A DNA stretch of 35,772 bases from NCBI GenBank assembly GCA_023665185.1, contig JAMPEL010000024.1:1-35772 (forward strand). Reading direction: 5' to 3'. The notes beneath the pieces were generated by a model. The model searched no databases and had not been told where the DNA came from. It was given only the letters and a program-made list of their open reading frames with translations. This DNA is from Roseburia sp. (GTDB lineage: Bacteria > Bacteroidota > Bacteroidia > Bacteroidales > Bacteroidaceae). The first letter of the stretch is position 1. The number at the start of each line of letters is the position of its first letter. Positions 34,315 through 35,772 of the stretch are shown here, piece by piece. Position numbers and translations under genes: made by a program.

Positions 34315-35772
34315 TCAATATACATTATCCGGGTCACAAACAAAAGTAAGCACAAAGGAGAAAACTTCGCTCCCTGCCTTTACTGTCAGTCTGATGCGGC
34401 GAACTACGGGAAATGTTGGAATCTTGCCATCAAATATCTCTCCGTCAAAGAACAATACAGAGCCAAAGCTAATGTGAGTCTCTGTATCAAGAGAAGAACC
34501 GGCTGCCATATATTTGTTTTTTGTAACCGTGTAGTCATTTCTTGCCTCTAAAGGCTCGCATTGACCGCCAAAGCAAATCTGCGCGTTGCCTTCTACTGTC
34601 TTGCCTTCTATTCTGTCAAGGTCTTCTGCCGTGACAAATACTGTTTGTGCGACAGAGGAAGAAACGAATACTTCAGGTTCCATTGCATACACATGCGCCT
34701 CTAAGTCACCGGGAACAACAGTTCTGAAGTCATCCAAGGTCAGTTTCAGTGTGTAATCATTGGTGTCGCTCATTGGCACTCCATTTACAGTCACACCAAG
34801 TGTTGTCACTGTTCTCTTGACGGTAGCGAACTCCACCACGTTTCCATACGATATTCCAGCCTCGTTCTCCGCATAGAATCTTACGTAATACTTCTGTCCG
34901 GAGGAAAGACCGGAAAGGACGGTTGTGAAGTAAGTCCCATTACCATTCACCTCGTGCCTGCTGTCGTTCACGGTAGGCTCTGCATTCGTTGCGCTCCAAC
35001 AGAAGCCTTTGGAAGTAACGGACTTGCCACCGTCAGAGGTAATAGTCCCGCCTAACTTCGCGCTCGTCTCAGTGATTTCTGTAACCGACGCCGTAGAAAC
35101 TGTGGGAGCATGAGCTGCTGACAATGTGGTGAACTCCACCACGTTTCCATACGACATTCCAGCCTCGTTCTCCGCATAGAACCTTACGTAATACTTCTGT
35201 CCGGAGGAAAGACCGGAAAGGACGGTTGTGAAGTAAGTCCCATTACCATTCACCTCGTGCCTGCTGTCGTTCACGGTAGGCTCTGCATTCGTTGCGCTCC
35301 AACAGAAACCTTTGGATTTCAGTGTACCGTTTCCCGCAGACGTACAGCTGCCGGAAACCCTTGCGCTTACCTCCGTAATTTCCGTGACTGACAGGGAAGA
35401 AACTGTAGGATGCGATACGGGAAAATATTGAATGACCTCTCCGTATCCACATCCCGCCTCGTTTTGGGCATACGCGCATATATAGTGGATTGCATTCGGG
35501 GTAATATTCGTCAATATGGCAGTCATATTACCATTGTTGTCCTTTGTCGCATTGAGCTTTTTATGGTTGTCTATATTGGGATTGCTGCTCTCTACACTAT
35601 AAACGAAGCCGTATCCAGAGACACTTGAAGTGCCTTCCGAAAGTATGCGCGCCGATACTTTTATAGTAGTGGCAGTCGTGTCGCCCAACACACAGGACGA
35701 CAGTGTGGGCTTGCTTATGGCTTCCGTTGTGGCGAATACAGCGTCCCCATACCCTTCATCTGATGATTTGCC
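34315..35772 (-). CDS. Surface or exported protein with fibronectin-III-like repeats (5' end outside window)
   Basis: The frame is open to the window edge, so at least 485 C-terminal residues are present and the start is missing; a GTG at 35691 is internal. The visible part is a series of about 100-residue Fn3-like units, each with a PTVS(S/T)xSVTEITExSA opening strand, SKGFCWSATNAEPT and a YYVRFYAENEAGxSYGNVVEF closing segment. Two units are almost identical. The final 150 residues form a distinct C-terminal domain with paired cysteines (ICFGGQCEP) and no T9SS sorting pattern. Such proteins are usually exported lipoproteins in Bacteroidota, but the signal lies outside the window. Confidence 0.75.
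   Translation of the reverse strand, partial: GKSSDEGYGDAVFATTEAISKPTLSSCVLGDTTATTIKVSARILSEGTSSVSGYGFVYSVESSNPNIDNHKKLNATKDNNGNMTAILTNITPNAIHYICAYAQNEAGCGYGEVIQYFPVSHPTVSSLSVTEITEVSARVSGSCTSAGNGTLKSKGFCWSATNAEPTVNDSRHEVNGNGTYFTTVLSGLSSGQKYYVRFYAENEAGMSYGNVVEFTTLSAAHAPTVSTASVTEITETSAKLGGTITSDGGKSVTSKGFCWSATNAEPTVNDSRHEVNGNGTYFTTVLSGLSSGQKYYVRFYAENEAGISYGNVVEFATVKRTVTTLGVTVNGVPMSDTNDYTLKLTLDDFRTVVPGDLEAHVYAMEPEVFVSSSVAQTVFVTAEDLDRIEGKTVEGNAQICFGGQCEPLEARNDYTVTKNKYMAAGSSLDTETHISFGSVLFFDGEIFDGKIPTFPVVRRIRLTVKAGSEVFSFVLTFVCDPDNVY
34829..35013 (-). repeat. 185-bp coding repeat, copy A
   Basis: Within the Fn3-repeat gene this segment is nearly identical to 35132-35316, offset by 303 bp (101 codons). 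I count about three differences, two of them silent-type. Confidence 0.85.
35132..35316 (-). repeat. 185-bp coding repeat, copy B
   Basis: This is the partner of 34829-35013. Frame is maintained between copies, so recombination would add or remove exactly one Fn3-like domain. Confidence 0.85.

Overview
The window looks like a chromosomal segment of a Bacteroidales bacterium, possibly Prevotellaceae or a relative; the family-level guess is inference. Supporting signs are a PorU-PorV pair of the type IX secretion system (T9SS), a DUF4290 gene next to murA-rimM-dxr-rseP, a malic enzyme fused to a phosphotransacetylase domain, an outer-membrane beta-barrel protein with a carboxypeptidase-regulatory-like N-terminus, TAnnTTTG promoter elements and almost no Shine-Dalgarno sites. 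I saw no rRNA, tRNA, CRISPR array, transposase, integrase or phage gene.

Layout. Positions 1-884 are non-coding and repeat-rich. From 885 to about 4908 come maeB, a MORN-repeat protein and menA on the + strand. Minus-strand nadD, gmk and yicC follow (4894-7168), with nadD converging on and overlapping menA. A divergent promoter region leads to a long + strand housekeeping run (7414-19754): tsaB, DUF4290, murA, rimM, dxr, rseP, a fumarylacetoacetate hydrolase-family gene, porU, porV and ispF.

Positions about 19900-29125 hold a self-contained minus-strand operon with its own promoter and terminator. In transcription order it encodes a doubtful small membrane peptide, a vWA-like lipoprotein, a three-TM membrane protein, a tubulin/FtsZ-superfamily protein, a 1057-residue actin/Hsp70-fold ATPase resembling the SrfB family, a MotA/TolQ/ZorA-like channel protein with a long coiled-coil tail, and a MotB/OmpA-like stator partner. 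Most junctions overlap or are separated by only a few bases. I infer an envelope-spanning, ion-driven machine that combines a proton-channel stator with both a tubulin-like and an actin-like NTPase. It has no recognisable nuclease or toxin and does not match canonical Zorya operons, so it is the best candidate here for an undescribed system, possibly defence or envelope-related.

The right flank (29313-30080) carries a second, inverted copy of the 244-bp repeat seen at the left edge of the window, then unexplained AT-rich sequence. The window ends with udk (minus), a large TonB-receptor-like outer-membrane protein (+) with a terminator-like hairpin in its leader, a 26-bp-stem bidirectional terminator, and the 3' part of a minus-strand surface protein made of fibronectin-III-like repeats that runs off the right edge.
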